From contig JAZRUG010000017.1 in NCBI GenBank assembly GCA_045652425.1, forward strand, positions 1 through 64,000: a stretch of 64,000 nt of DNA. Reading direction: 5' to 3'. The stretch comes from RGIG1995 sp045652425. GTDB taxonomy: Bacteria > Bacillota > Clostridia > Oscillospirales > CAG-272. Below, in pieces: positions 25,431-35,341 of the stretch. Numbering within the stretch: position 1 is the stretch's first letter; each line of letters starts with the position of its first letter. The position numbers were made by a program, and so were the translations under genes. The notes beneath the pieces are model-generated. The model was not told where the DNA came from, ran no database searches, and saw only the letters and a list, made by a program, of their open reading frames with translations.

Positions 25431-26233
25431 ATTTCCTTAATCTCCATATCCAAATATTTTTCTAATTCACTATCAGTCAAAACCGAAAGTTTATCCATAA
25501 GAGCAACAAAAAAGCTTCCGTTGCCTCTTTCCGTTTCTGCCAACTGACCGCATATTCCCAAAACGGTACAAGCGGTTACGGCTGCGTTTATCCCGTTATT
25601 CTCGGACATAAACACAGCGCATAAAACCCCAAGCATACAGCCGGTTCCCGTTATCTTTGACAACTGAGGACTACCGTTTTTTATAAGTATTACTTGTTTA
25701 CCGTCAGAAATAACGTCCGTTTTTCCGCTTGCAAGAATAACGGTATTATACTTCTTCGCAAGAGATGCCGCCGCCCGACTTATTTCAGCTATCCCTAAAG
25801 ACTTATCCGCATCCACTCCTGCCGAGCAATAGCTATCATCAAACAAGGCGTTTATTTCTGAATAGTTACCTTTTATAAGAGAGGGCTTTGCAACATCTAC
25901 AAGCTTTTTCGCATACGCTCTGCGGTGTACGGAACAAGCGATACCTACTGCATCTATAACACAATGAATATTATGACTTTTAGCTGCTTCCGCCGATATC
26001 AACATAGATTCCATTCTAACATCTGTTATGTTTCCAAGGTTCAGCAAAAGAGCATTGGCTGTTGAAGTTATCTCTGCAACCTCCTTTGGATGTTCAGCCA
26101 TCATAGGCCGTCCCCCTACAGCAAGTACTGCATTTGCGCATTGGTTTATTGAAATAGGGTTAGTTATACAGTGAATAAGAGGGGAGTTTTGTTTAACCCT
26201 GTTTCTGATTCTGTTTATTGTTTCAGCCGTCAT
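25427..26233 (-). CDS. thiM: hydroxyethylthiazole kinase
   Basis: 268 residues. It phosphorylates the thiazole alcohol brought in by ThiW. It begins with NSPLIHCITNPISINQCANA and carries IKGNYSEINAL and the GTGCMLG anion hole with the catalytic cysteine. Overlaps thiW and thiE by four bases on either side. Confidence 0.97.
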   Translation of the reverse strand: MTAETINRIRNRVKQNSPLIHCITNPISINQCANAVLAVGGRPMMAEHPKEVAEITSTANALLLNLGNITDVRMESMLISAEAAKSHNIHCVIDAVGIACSVHRRAYAKKLVDVAKPSLIKGNYSEINALFDDSYCSAGVDADKSLGIAEISRAAASLAKKYNTVILASGKTDVISDGKQVILIKNGSPQLSKITGTGCMLGVLCAVFMSENNGINAAVTACTVLGICGQLAETERGNGSFFVALMDKLSVLTDSELEKYLDMEIKEI

Positions 26234-26952
26234 TTCTCCTTAGCCTTTCCTGTCTTTTTTATTATGTAATATACAACGGCGCTTGCCCCGAAAACAACAA
26301 GCGAAGCATAAGAAACATAGGTGAGAATGGGATTATTAAGCTTAAACATATCATTTACTACGCTGATAACCACAAAGCATACTCCGCCAAACGCGGCGAT
26401 TGTAACCGCATTCGAAAAAACACTGCTTTTATCCGCATAGCATCTTGCAACAAGAAGCGTTTGAATTTTTGTAAGCATTCCGTTATCGGCAAGCTTACGC
26501 AAGAATACATAGGCAATACTTCCACCGATAAGCGTTCCGCAAACGAATGATGGAATGTAGAATAACCAGGTTAGTCCCTCTTTTCCCATAATATACGCCA
26601 TAACCGGATATGAACATAAAGCGCCGATAAATCCGGTACCTATAACTTCTCCGATGACTGCAAACAATATCTTTCCTTTTGACAGTCTATATAAAACACC
26701 TGAAAGGAACGCGCCAAACACAGCTCCGGTTAAAGCTAAAGGCGGAATTGCCATCGTCATCATTCTGATGATACCAATAAGCGTCGCGCATAAAAGCGAA
26801 TACCAGGGGCCTAAAAAGACCGAAACTACAATATTGATAAAATGTGCCATTGGGCACATACCTTCCACGCGCAAGAACGGAGATATTACCACACCTATTG
26901 CAACGAACATGGAAAGCACCGTCATTTTGAGTAAAACCTTTTGTTTTTTCAT
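26230..26952 (-). CDS. thiW: ThiW-type thiazole transporter (ECF S component) with C-terminal extension
   Basis: 240 residues from the ATG at 26952, which AAAGGG precedes. The first 165 or so match ThiW, with VEGMCPMAHFINIVVSVFLG and several hydrophobic helices. About 75 further residues add two more hydrophobic helices and a basic tail. ThiW is regulated by TPP riboswitches and thought to import the hydroxyethylthiazole moiety for ThiM, using a shared ECF energising module not in this window. The extension is unusual for the family as I know it. Confidence 0.88.
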   Translation of the reverse strand: MKKQKVLLKMTVLSMFVAIGVVISPFLRVEGMCPMAHFINIVVSVFLGPWYSLLCATLIGIIRMMTMAIPPLALTGAVFGAFLSGVLYRLSKGKILFAVIGEVIGTGFIGALCSYPVMAYIMGKEGLTWLFYIPSFVCGTLIGGSIAYVFLRKLADNGMLTKIQTLLVARCYADKSSVFSNAVTIAAFGGVCFVVISVVNDMFKLNNPILTYVSYASLVVFGASAVVYYIIKKTGKAKEK

Positions 26953-27158
26953 AAATATCAACCCTTTTCTTTTATTTTTTCAAGACTAAAGTCTTATATC
27001 CGGTCGGAAATAAATTTTTCCCTCTCACCTCGAAACACGAGTTCCCATCGCAAAAAATACAAGACACAAGGCGCTCCCCTTCTATCCGTCTTCAAAGATT
27101 ATCATTCTTTACATCCTCGAAGATAATTCCCCACCAACTCCTTTAACAAAATTTTGCA

Positions 27159-27199
27159 CAAAAAAAACGGAAGCTACCTGTTTTGGTAACTTCCGTTAA
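27159..27199 (-). terminator. riboswitch expression-platform terminator
   Basis: ACGGAAG...CTTCCGT followed by eight Ts on the minus strand, directly after the TPP aptamer. When TPP is bound it should form and stop transcription before thiW. Confidence 0.88.
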
Positions 27200-27204
27200 A
27201 AATA

Positions 27205-27291
27205 CTTGTATCTCAGGCATCCCTACGTTGGCATTATCCAAATCAGGTTATCGGTCGAAGGTCATACCTTCCTCTCAGCCTGTAATACAAG
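27205..27291 (-). ncRNA. TPP riboswitch (thi box)
   Basis: The minus strand shows the conserved core: P1 CTTGTA/TACAAG pairing at the ends, CTGAGAGG in the P2-P3 junction, ACCTGATTTGGATAATGCC and the CGTAGGGATGCCTGAGA 3' side that binds the pyrophosphate. It sits about 250 bases before thiW and is followed by a terminator, giving an off-switch of the whole thiWMEDN operon by thiamine pyrophosphate. The 200-base stretch from the terminator to thiW holds no gene I can recognise. Confidence 0.96.
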
Positions 27292-27352
27292 CTCCCGTCT
27301 GTTCAATTGTCGTGTTTATTATAAACCGCTTATCGCAAAAATGCAATAGGTT

Positions 27353-28537
27353 TTATATAATTTTTCCGTTTTTTACTACATTTGTTACGTTAAACTCTTT
27401 ATCTGCAAACACAAAATCTGCATTTTTTCCTACAGATATACTGCCTAAAGAGTCTTGCATTCCGATATGCTTTGCAGGTGAAGACGAAAGCATTTTCGCC
27501 GCAGTTACAACGTCAACACCGTAATCAACACAAAGCACTCGAAGGGCTCTGTCCATAGTGCAAATACTTCCCGCATACGACGTCATATCGGGCAGCTTTG
27601 CCACTCCGTCGTCAACAATAACGTAACTGCCGTTGGTCTTGCTTCCAAGCATACCGTTCTTTTCTTCGGTACAAGCAAGTCTTGTCGCATCGGTTATACC
27701 AAGCACCTTATCGGCGCCTTTTATCTTCAACGCCAATTTTAAGCAGTGTTCGGGTATATGTCTTCCGTCACAAATCAGCTCAACGGTTACGGAATCGTCA
27801 AGATACGCAGCCTCAACTATTCCCGCAGTAACAATCTGTTCCCTCTTCTTATATGCCGTACAAGCATTATAAAAATGGGTAACGTGGGAAAATCCCGCCT
27901 TAAATCCTGCTTCTGCCTCATATCCCGTTGAATCGGTATGTGCTGCAGCGCATATTATGCCTTTTTCACACATAAGTTTGGCAAATTTTGCGCTATTCGG
28001 TATCTCGGGTGCCGCATCCCAACGGATTATATCGCCGTTTGCAGCTTCAAGAAGTTCATTTACCTCATCAAAATCAATATCACGAATAATATCGCCTTTT
28101 TGCGCTCCCTTGCTCTTGCCGTTTGCATTAGAAAAGTACGGACCCTCTAAATGTAACCCCTGGGCTATATCGGCATAGGCGCTTTTTTGTTTGAACTCGT
28201 GATAGGCGTTTATAAAGCCTATAAGCTCTTCTTTTGATGCGGTCATAGCCGTCGGAACAAGGGTAGTTGTACCTTTTTTCAGATGCGCTTTAACCGCCGT
28301 TTCAAAAGCGTCGGACGTTCCGTCCATAAAATCCGCGCCGCCTCCGCCGTGAATGTGCGCGTCAATAAAACCGGGGAATATATAATCTCCCGCCGCGTCA
28401 ATAATATCAGCGCCGTCGGCAAAAATATTCTTTCCGATATTCGCTATCTTGCCGCCCTCGACAAGAATATCTGTATTATCAGATATTCCGTCGGGCAAAA
28501 CAACGCTTCCGTTTTTAATAAGAAGCTTATTATTCAT
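27353..28537 (-). CDS. nagA: N-acetylglucosamine-6-phosphate deacetylase
   Basis: 394 residues; an amidohydrolase-fold enzyme removing acetate from GlcNAc-6-P. Motifs: GFIDAHIHGGGGADFMDG, GLHLEGPYFS, AAHTDSTGYEAEAGFKAG followed by THFYNA, VELICDGRHIPEHCL and ITDATRLA with the catalytic aspartate. Its ATG overlaps the nagB stop by one base. It is the last gene of the unit DUF4091-nagB-nagA. Confidence 0.97.
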   Translation of the reverse strand: MNNKLLIKNGSVVLPDGISDNTDILVEGGKIANIGKNIFADGADIIDAAGDYIFPGFIDAHIHGGGGADFMDGTSDAFETAVKAHLKKGTTTLVPTAMTASKEELIGFINAYHEFKQKSAYADIAQGLHLEGPYFSNANGKSKGAQKGDIIRDIDFDEVNELLEAANGDIIRWDAAPEIPNSAKFAKLMCEKGIICAAAHTDSTGYEAEAGFKAGFSHVTHFYNACTAYKKREQIVTAGIVEAAYLDDSVTVELICDGRHIPEHCLKLALKIKGADKVLGITDATRLACTEEKNGMLGSKTNGSYVIVDDGVAKLPDMTSYAGSICTMDRALRVLCVDYGVDVVTAAKMLSSSPAKHIGMQDSLGSISVGKNADFVFADKEFNVTNVVKNGKII

Positions 28538-29388
28538 TACTTGTTATATACTCTGATTTCGGGAATAGGGTTCTTTGTTGCTTCCGCGATAGTATAAATC
28601 GTTGCATCGGGGTGATTGCGAAAGAGTGAGCAAGGAACCTTTGCTGTTATATCGCCGTGAAGAATTTTACGGAGAGCGCCTGCGTTCCAGTCACGAGGCA
28701 TAATCATAATAATCTTCTTTGCCATAAACATTTCTTTCATACCAACGGTAATGCAGTATTCGGGAATAGCGTTAAGGTCAGCGCCACAGTTCATATATGC
28801 GTTTATAGTTCTTGTTTCGCGGCTAATCTTAAGAACACGGGTAGGTCTGTTTGCAAATTCTTCGTTTGTACAAGCTTCTCCGGGTTCGGGCGGCTCGTTG
28901 AAAGCATAGTGGCCGTTGATACCAACACCGCCGAATACCATGTCAAGCTTGCCGTACTTGTTTATTATTTCCATAACCTCTTCGGGCTTACTCGGGTCGG
29001 GGAAATATCTGTTCTCGGGAAGAACGTTGAGTTCTTCGTCAACTATATCGTAGAAAATTCTGTTCATACCGCCTCTGAAAGACAACGGATCGTCCATATC
29101 AACGTATGTTTTATCATCTTTGAGATACTCGTCCATATTGATAAATACGCAGTTCTTCAAAGAAATTCTGTGCTTGTTTACGAGATATGAAAGTCTGAAG
29201 TAAGGGCCGAGAGGACCGTAAGGTACTACCATAACGGTAGGCTCACCCTTCTTGTTATTTTCTTCAATAACCGCAAGTACTTCCATAGCGACTTTCCAAT
29301 AGATATCAACCTCAGCGGTGCTTACGTCAAGCTTAATGCTTGAACCCTTACCCAAATCTTCGGGTTTAATAAGATTATAGTGTTCCAT
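28537..29388 (-). CDS. nagB: glucosamine-6-phosphate deaminase (NagB family)
   Basis: 283 residues, related to NagB/6-phosphogluconolactonase. It would convert glucosamine-6-P to fructose-6-P and ammonia. Recognisable stretches are MDEYLKDD (the catalytic DEY region), FGGVGINGHYAFNEPPEPGE with the GxGxxGHxAFNEP signature, and MFMAKKIIMIM. Somewhat divergent from standard NagB but its coupling to nagA supports the role. Confidence 0.92.
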   Translation of the reverse strand: MEHYNLIKPEDLGKGSSIKLDVSTAEVDIYWKVAMEVLAVIEENNKKGEPTVMVVPYGPLGPYFRLSYLVNKHRISLKNCVFINMDEYLKDDKTYVDMDDPLSFRGGMNRIFYDIVDEELNVLPENRYFPDPSKPEEVMEIINKYGKLDMVFGGVGINGHYAFNEPPEPGEACTNEEFANRPTRVLKISRETRTINAYMNCGADLNAIPEYCITVGMKEMFMAKKIIMIMPRDWNAGALRKILHGDITAKVPCSLFRNHPDATIYTIAEATKNPIPEIRVYNK

Positions 29389-29411
29389 AATGTATTCCTT
29401 TCGTTTTTATG

Positions 29412-31118
29412 TTATTTATTTTCAATATAATATTTTATTCTATCGTTTACTTTCTTTCTGAACGTCATCATCTTTTCGGGTGTTTCGGGAGTATTAAAGA
29501 AATTGGGAACACCCATATTGTCATCAATAAGCTTTTTACACTCTTCTCTGCCGCCAAGACTTTCAAGCAACTGCAATGCTCTCATATCAATAAGTCCATC
29601 GGTAAATATCTTTTGATGAATAGACTGTAAAGGTTTTCTGTCTATACCGGGATATACACTGTAAGTCGTTCCTGCATTTGGGAAACCACAACACGGATCA
29701 ATTGCCGGATTATAAAGACCGTGTGCGAGTCTGCCGTAGTAATAGTTGTAGCCCCAATGCAAAAAGCCCTTTGCATTATAATAATAAAGCATATATCCAA
29801 GCGCTCTGTTTCTTTCTCTCGGTTGCTGAATAAGTCTGTTTGACAGACCGTCATAGCACTCTCCGCCCGTGTAATAAATCCAGAGGTCATCGCACTTATC
29901 TACAAAATCCATAGCCTTGTGAATTCGCGCAATAGGCGTTTTTACAAGTCCGCTTTCGTAGTATTTATAATCGGACAATGCATCGCCGACAGTATAACCT
30001 TCAAGCAAATCCCTAATCTTCGAGCTTGATTTTTCATAAGTTTCAAGATGTGTTTCGTTAGGTTCATCGGAAATGTGGAAGAGAGTGGTTTTGTCAAGCC
30101 CCTCGCCCTTAAGAAAATCCAACACTTGCGGAATATAGCTTCTTAAAAATTCAACGTAACCTTCTCCCGAAGCATCTGTTTCCCAGCCGAATATTTTCTT
30201 TGTTTCTCCATCAACCTCAGCAACTACTTTGGGTGCGTGTGCCGCCCCCCACTGTGTAAAGAAATGTGAGTGTTCAAAGAATTTGATTCCCGCTTCTCTT
30301 GCTACGTCAATATATCTCTTCATTAAAGAGAAATCGAAAGTATATTTGTCATTTTCTTTCTTTACTTTAACAAGCTGAACCGTCATTCTCTCCTCACCGA
30401 TAGCAGTATCAAGTGCCGGTGTAAATGCAGGCATAAGTACCATATTCATACCGTTTTTTACTGCCGTACGAAGAAAATCTTTCATTACTTCAAAGTAGTC
30501 ATCGGAAAAAAGTTCAAGATTATAGTAATCTGCAAGACAGTCGTTGTGGAACCAGTTTGTATAATAAAGTGTCTGTTCGGGAAGGTCGGCATCAATAACG
30601 TCGAGAACTATTTCATTTTCCCCAACCTTTTCATTTCCCCAGTTGTATAACTCTATTTTTATTGTCTGCTTTCCCGTAGGCATTTCTTTGCCGTTTTCAT
30701 TAACAGTAAACCAAACCTGTCTCCAACTGTCGTTGTATGCCCCAAGGCTTATTTTTTCGTCAGGTTCAACACAACGGTAACCGATACCGCCGTGAATGGT
30801 CTGTCTTTGCACTTCGGCATTAGTGTTTTTAGGCATAAGTATATCGGGATACATACCGATAGGCAGCTTTGGACTTATCTTTGAAAATGAATGCATAACG
30901 GGTACGCACGCAACGTGATAAGTGCTTATATCCAGATTAGAAGTAATTTTAATAGTAAAATGCTGTTCGTCAGTAATTTTTTCATCAAAAAGCTTGTATG
31001 CCATCTGGAAAGAAAAAGGCTCATTCTTACAAATAGAATACTCCTTTAATTCCGTAGCATCAGAGCCGTTTTCGGGTGTAATAAGAGTCAATGCATCGTA
31101 CAGTTTAGTAAGAATCAT
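29412..31118 (-). CDS. DUF4091 glycoside-hydrolase-like protein
   Basis: 568 residues from the ATG at 31118, preceded by AAAGGAGAAGTAAT. The N-terminal 190 residues look like a beta-sandwich; the rest is a TIM-barrel-like domain with DUF4091 (WIYYTGGECY near the C-terminus). FHISDEPNETH could hold the acid/base residues. There is no signal peptide, so it acts in the cytosol, perhaps on a phosphorylated or imported amino-sugar oligosaccharide, given that nagB and nagA follow and an AraC regulator is divergent. The exact substrate is unknown. Confidence 0.85.
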   Translation of the reverse strand: MILTKLYDALTLITPENGSDATELKEYSICKNEPFSFQMAYKLFDEKITDEQHFTIKITSNLDISTYHVACVPVMHSFSKISPKLPIGMYPDILMPKNTNAEVQRQTIHGGIGYRCVEPDEKISLGAYNDSWRQVWFTVNENGKEMPTGKQTIKIELYNWGNEKVGENEIVLDVIDADLPEQTLYYTNWFHNDCLADYYNLELFSDDYFEVMKDFLRTAVKNGMNMVLMPAFTPALDTAIGEERMTVQLVKVKKENDKYTFDFSLMKRYIDVAREAGIKFFEHSHFFTQWGAAHAPKVVAEVDGETKKIFGWETDASGEGYVEFLRSYIPQVLDFLKGEGLDKTTLFHISDEPNETHLETYEKSSSKIRDLLEGYTVGDALSDYKYYESGLVKTPIARIHKAMDFVDKCDDLWIYYTGGECYDGLSNRLIQQPRERNRALGYMLYYYNAKGFLHWGYNYYYGRLAHGLYNPAIDPCCGFPNAGTTYSVYPGIDRKPLQSIHQKIFTDGLIDMRALQLLESLGGREECKKLIDDNMGVPNFFNTPETPEKMMTFRKKVNDRIKYYIENK

Positions 31119-31229
31119 ATTACTTCTCCTTTTGTTACTAAATAATACTTTACTACAATTATACAACACTCAAACAAAAAATAAAATCCACAATATCGAC
31201 ATAACTTTGGACAATATTGGTGTTTTTTG

Positions 31230-31258
31230 TTGACATACCACCGTTTTTATTGTACAAT
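31230..31258 (+). promoter_or_regulatory. promoter of the divergent AraC regulator
   Basis: TTGACA (31230-31235), 17 bases, TACAAT (31253-31258). On the opposite strand a TATAAT at about 31161 lacks a good -35 box, as expected if the DUF4091-nagBA unit needs the AraC activator. Confidence 0.75.
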
Positions 31259-31290
31259 ACAGAAACCATCTACAGAGGAGAACAGAAAAT

Positions 31291-32106
31291 ATGTCAGTTG
31301 TTAAATTCACGACAGAGAAAAAATACGATGGATATTTAAACGTTAATTCATGCGGGAAACAGTGGCTTGTTGACCGCGATTACAATACCGTCCGCGAGAA
31401 CGGCAGAGTGGATTTTTCTATACATTACGTTTCAAAGGGCAAGGGGTATTGCGAGCATAACGGAAAAAATTATACTATCCCTGAAGGAAGCCTTGTATTA
31501 TATTTTCCGTCTGTTCGCCACCACTATTATTTCAAAAAAGAAGACGAAACTGAAATGATGTGGTCTCACTTCAGCGGACAGGCTGTCGATTTACTTGACG
31601 GCATAAAAAGCAACGAGCCTTTAGTTATTACAATAAAAGACAGAAAGCAGTTTGAATCTGCATTTGAAAAAATGATTTCCGCCCACTATAATAAACAAGA
31701 AAACGGAAACGAGTTATGTAACGGATATATGCTTGTTATTTTGGCTCTTATCAACCAAAGTACAATTGACAACAAAAAAGCAAAAAAAGCACATGGCAAC
31801 GAACAACTTGAAAAGGTTCTTAGCAATATGCATATATATTTTGATGAACCTATTGACATAAAAAAATACGCAAATATGTGCCACCTCTCCGAAGATAGAT
31901 TTATCCGTATGTTTAAAGCGAATACAGGTCTTCCGCCGTATAGATATCAGCTCAAAGTAAGAATAGAAAGGGCGATAGAAATGCTTGAAAACCGTTCCAT
32001 CAGCGTATCGGAGTGTGCCGAAGTGGTGGGCTTTAGCGACGTTGCATATTTCAGCCGAATATTCAAAAAGTTTACCGGTCACCCGCCGTCATATTATAAA
32101 AAATAG
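31291..32106 (+). CDS. AraC-family regulator, divergent from the amino-sugar unit
   Basis: 271 residues: N-terminal cupin sensor (HYVSKGKGYCEHNGKNYTIPEGS, then LVLYFPSVRHHY) and C-terminal AraC helix-turn-helix pair (MCHLSEDRFIRMFKANTGLP; SVSECAEVVGFSDVAYFSRI). It shares a 170-base intergenic region with DUF4091-nagB-nagA and is most likely their activator, sensing an amino-sugar derivative. GAGGAGAAC precedes its start. Confidence 0.93.
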   Translation: MSVVKFTTEKKYDGYLNVNSCGKQWLVDRDYNTVRENGRVDFSIHYVSKGKGYCEHNGKNYTIPEGSLVLYFPSVRHHYYFKKEDETEMMWSHFSGQAVDLLDGIKSNEPLVITIKDRKQFESAFEKMISAHYNKQENGNELCNGYMLVILALINQSTIDNKKAKKAHGNEQLEKVLSNMHIYFDEPIDIKKYANMCHLSEDRFIRMFKANTGLPPYRYQLKVRIERAIEMLENRSISVSECAEVVGFSDVAYFSRIFKKFTGHPPSYYKK

Positions 32107-32316
32107 GCAAAGCTCTTTTGTTTTATTTTTGGCTGCTTCTATCGTGTCTGATACGAAATTTGCCTGCTGCCGATTTTTCGTTTTTTATATCATTGTTCCT
32201 TCAAATTCAGTATCTCTGTTTTGTAGCCCATGATATCTTAATTATACCATAGGAGAGTTTTTTCATTGTCCGTTTTTAACTGTTAGTTTCAACCATACAA
32301 GATTTTTCTTTACAAA

Positions 32317-32349
32317 AAAACAGCCTATATTCATCATATAGGCTGTTTT
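32317..32349 (-). terminator. intrinsic terminator of marR-HAD
   Basis: AAAACAGCCTATAT-...-ATATAGGCTGTTTT followed by a T run on the minus strand, just past the HAD stop. The 210 bases between it and the AraC stop hold no gene. Confidence 0.85.
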
Positions 32350-32352
32350 CAG

Positions 32353-33066
32353 TTAAATTAAAGTATCAATATACTCAAGAAGCTCTGCAAATCCGCCCGA
32401 TTTGTAGCAAGAAATATCTTTATTCTCGCTGTTTATCAAGCAATCGGTAATAAGAAAAACTTTCATTCCGATTTTTTCCGCCGTCATATCTTCTGAAACG
32501 TCGTTTCCTACCATAAGACATTCTTCGGGAAGAATTCCCAAATTTTCGGCAATCTCCTTATAGTATCTTACGTCGGGTTTGCAAAAACAACATTTGTCGT
32601 AAGACGTATAGTATTCAAAATCATCAGCGTTAAGTCCCGCCCACTTCATTCGGCTTAAATTAGCTTCATCCGGAAATATAGGCTTCGTCGCAACAACAGC
32701 ACGAAGTCCCTTTTTCTTTATCGCATTCACCGTCTTATCAGCATTGGGATTGTATCCGCATACTTCTTGTAACGCTTGAAATTCATTTAAGTAAAATTCT
32801 CTTAAAACGCCGATTTTATCGTGCGTTTTTTCGGGAAAATAATTATTAAAATATTCCCAAAAGACCTCTTCATTTAATCTGCTTCCATCGCTTTGTTCAA
32901 CGGCATTGACACCGCCCCATATAACCTTTACAAGTTTTTTGGGATCGTCATAACCGTATGGATAGAGTTTGGTCGCAAGAAGTTTGAAATATTCCCTGAA
33001 AAACCTCTCTTGATCCATCGGCAAAAGCGTTCCGTCAAGATCAAACAGTACTGCTTTTATTTTCAT
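32353..33066 (-). CDS. HAD-superfamily hydrolase
   Basis: 237 residues. Motif I is VLFDLDGTLLPMD (nucleophile aspartates 9 and 11), motif II is in AVVATKP, motif III lysine in CCFCKPDVRYY and motif IV is MVGNDVSEDMTAEKIG. A four-helix cap lies after motif I, so it is a phosphoglycolate phosphatase-like C1 member acting on an unknown phosphate ester. It follows marR by about 15 bases. Confidence 0.93.
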   Translation of the reverse strand: MKIKAVLFDLDGTLLPMDQERFFREYFKLLATKLYPYGYDDPKKLVKVIWGGVNAVEQSDGSRLNEEVFWEYFNNYFPEKTHDKIGVLREFYLNEFQALQEVCGYNPNADKTVNAIKKKGLRAVVATKPIFPDEANLSRMKWAGLNADDFEYYTSYDKCCFCKPDVRYYKEIAENLGILPEECLMVGNDVSEDMTAEKIGMKVFLITDCLINSENKDISCYKSGGFAELLEYIDTLI

Positions 33067-33080
33067 TTATTATTTTTGCC

Positions 33081-33530
33081 TCAATTATTATCGTATTTTT
33101 TGCAAATTTTCTCAAGATTATTGCTGATAAGAGCAAGACTGCGGTAAAAAACTACTCTGTCTTCTTCCGACAACCCATTTCCCGCCTCATCAAGCACGGC
33201 ATCTATCTTTTGAGACAAATCCTCTGCAATTACCCTTCCCTTTTCGGTCAACTGCATATTTGCTCTGTACCGCTTCTTTGTGCCGTCAGGATATTCAACG
33301 TATCCTTCATTCTCAAGCTGAACTATCGAACGGGAAATTGCCGCCTTATCCTCATCGCATATTTCGCATAACTCGGTCGCCGTCATATTTCCATACGTAT
33401 ACAAATAGTAAAGACAAGAAACGTGAGGACTTTTCAAGTTGTATTCAGCCATTTCCTCAGTCTTGATTCTTTGAATACTTCTTCTCGTTTTCGTCATCAA
33501 AACCGTAAACAGTTTAAACCTTTCCTTCAT
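33081..33530 (-). CDS. MarR-family transcriptional regulator
   Basis: 149 residues with the MarR winged helix (LKSPHVSCLYYLYTYGNMTA, then TELCEICDEDKAAISRSIVQ, with the basic wing PDGTKKRYRANMQLTEKG). The C-terminal helices resemble the remnant at 8619-8795. I chose the ATG at 33530; an in-frame GTG lies three codons earlier within the probable ribosome site. It is co-transcribed with the HAD hydrolase, and the FakA-like gene ends just upstream. Confidence 0.92.
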   Translation of the reverse strand: MKERFKLFTVLMTKTRRSIQRIKTEEMAEYNLKSPHVSCLYYLYTYGNMTATELCEICDEDKAAISRSIVQLENEGYVEYPDGTKKRYRANMQLTEKGRVIAEDLSQKIDAVLDEAGNGLSEEDRVVFYRSLALISNNLEKICKKYDNN

Positions 33531-33552
33531 TTTATCCACCGTTTCTTATTAT

Positions 33553-35289
33553 TTATTCTGCAACAAAAATATAAGGATATACTTCCTGACCGCCGTCAAC
33601 AAAATATATTTCTACAGAAGGATGAACTTCTTTGATATACGTTTCAAGAGCCGCGCACTCGTCAGGAGTAGACTCTTTACCCATAAATGCCGTAATCATA
33701 AATTTTCCGTCAGCACTCAAAAGCATTGATACAAGCAATTTTGCCGCTTCAAGACGGTCGGGTTCCGATACTACTATCTGTTTTTCTATAATACCGATAG
33801 TGTCGCCCTTCTTTATGTGAACTCCGTTCATATCTGCATCGCGTATAGAGGGAGATATGTAACCCGCTGTAACCCTCTTCATCGCCTTCATCATTTCTTC
33901 AATAATAGCATCTACGTTATCATTGCAAAGATCTGCCGATGATACAGCAACGTAACCTGTTCCGATATTCTTACTCGGAATAACGTGTACCTCTGCCTTA
34001 TCGTATATTTCAGCAGCCTGTGTCGCCGCCATTATAATGTTACCGTTATTGGGGAACACAAATATATGCTCTGCCGATACCTTTGCAAATGCATCAAGAA
34101 AATCATTAGTTGAAGGATTCTGCGTTTGTCCTCCCTGAACTATCTCGTCTGTTCCAAGCTCTTTGAAAAGCGCTTCAACACCGGGACCGTTCGTTACGGC
34201 AACAATACCGTATTTTTTGTCGGGAGCTTTTTTCTCGGGTTCAACCTTTACCTCAACCTCATTATTTCCTTGAGATTCGGTATGCTGTAACGACATATTT
34301 TCAATCTTTATTGTGATAAATTCGCCAAAACCGCGGCAATATTCAAGCACCTTTTCGGGTGTCATCGTATGAACGTGCAATTTTACTATACTTTCGGTTT
34401 TAAAGCAAACTACCGAATTACCTATCTCGCACAAAAAGGCTTTAAGAGGTTCTATATCAAACTTTTCAACGTCTGTTTTAGCGTTCATAAGCTGAATAAG
34501 AAGCTCTGTACAGTAACCGTATTCCATAACGCTATCGGGACCAAACTCCGTGTTTATGGGAGCAGAAACGGTTTCAGCAGTTATTTTAGCAAATTCCATC
34601 GTTGAATCAGAGTTAACCTGTTCACCGTTAAGAACTCTGTTAAAACCGTCCATTATGTAGAAAAGTCCCGCGCCGCCGCTGTCGACAACCCCCGCTTCTT
34701 TTAGAACTGCCAATGCTTCGGGAGTTCTTTCAAGAGAAGCGTACATTTCTTTTACCAAATCGCCAAAAAGTGATCTCACCGTACTTTGTGGCGTAATTCT
34801 GTTTACCGCATACTCTACGGATTCACGCGCAACTGTAAGGATTGTTCCCTCTGATGGATGCATAACGGAAGCATAAGCCTGTTCAACACCTTTTTTTAGT
34901 GCCTCACCCATCGTTACAACGTCAGCTTTTTTGGACTTATCTAATCCCTTTGAAAGTCCCGAGAAAAACTGCGAAAGAATAACACCTGAGTTACCACGCG
35001 CTCCAAGAAGCATACCGTGTGATATAGCTTTCATTACAGCAGCAATATCATCAGAATCCATATTCTCGACAGCGGCAATACCGCTTTCGATAGTCATTCT
35101 CATATTATCGCCCGTATCTCCGTCAGGAACGGGGAAAACGTTAAGCTTGTTAACCTCATCAGACTTGGAACGCAATCTTGCAGCTCCGCCCAAAGCCATC
35201 TTCTTAAGAAGTGCGCCGCCTATAGATTTAAGCTCTTTAGAAACTCCGCTCTTCTTTGAAGAGGTCTTCTTTTTCTTATCTTTTACCAT
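33553..35289 (-). CDS. fakA: DAK2/FakA-type fatty acid kinase
   Basis: 578 residues. The N-terminal DhaL-like kinase domain has the ATP/Mg motif NVFPVPDGDTGDNMRMT and LLGARGNSGVILSQFFSG; the middle (CTELLIQL...) and the C-terminal domain (GYISPSIRDADMNGV, GKFMITAFMG) match the full FakA/YloV layout. It phosphorylates fatty acids presented by a DegV/FakB carrier, one of which is the next gene upstream. The gene symbol is by family; activity is inferred. Confidence 0.9.
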   Translation of the reverse strand: MVKDKKKKTSSKKSGVSKELKSIGGALLKKMALGGAARLRSKSDEVNKLNVFPVPDGDTGDNMRMTIESGIAAVENMDSDDIAAVMKAISHGMLLGARGNSGVILSQFFSGLSKGLDKSKKADVVTMGEALKKGVEQAYASVMHPSEGTILTVARESVEYAVNRITPQSTVRSLFGDLVKEMYASLERTPEALAVLKEAGVVDSGGAGLFYIMDGFNRVLNGEQVNSDSTMEFAKITAETVSAPINTEFGPDSVMEYGYCTELLIQLMNAKTDVEKFDIEPLKAFLCEIGNSVVCFKTESIVKLHVHTMTPEKVLEYCRGFGEFITIKIENMSLQHTESQGNNEVEVKVEPEKKAPDKKYGIVAVTNGPGVEALFKELGTDEIVQGGQTQNPSTNDFLDAFAKVSAEHIFVFPNNGNIIMAATQAAEIYDKAEVHVIPSKNIGTGYVAVSSADLCNDNVDAIIEEMMKAMKRVTAGYISPSIRDADMNGVHIKKGDTIGIIEKQIVVSEPDRLEAAKLLVSMLLSADGKFMITAFMGKESTPDECAALETYIKEVHPSVEIYFVDGGQEVYPYIFVAE

Positions 35290-35341
35290 AAAAACTGTCC
35301 CTTTTCATTCACTCAAATAAACACTTAAACTGATAAAAACG

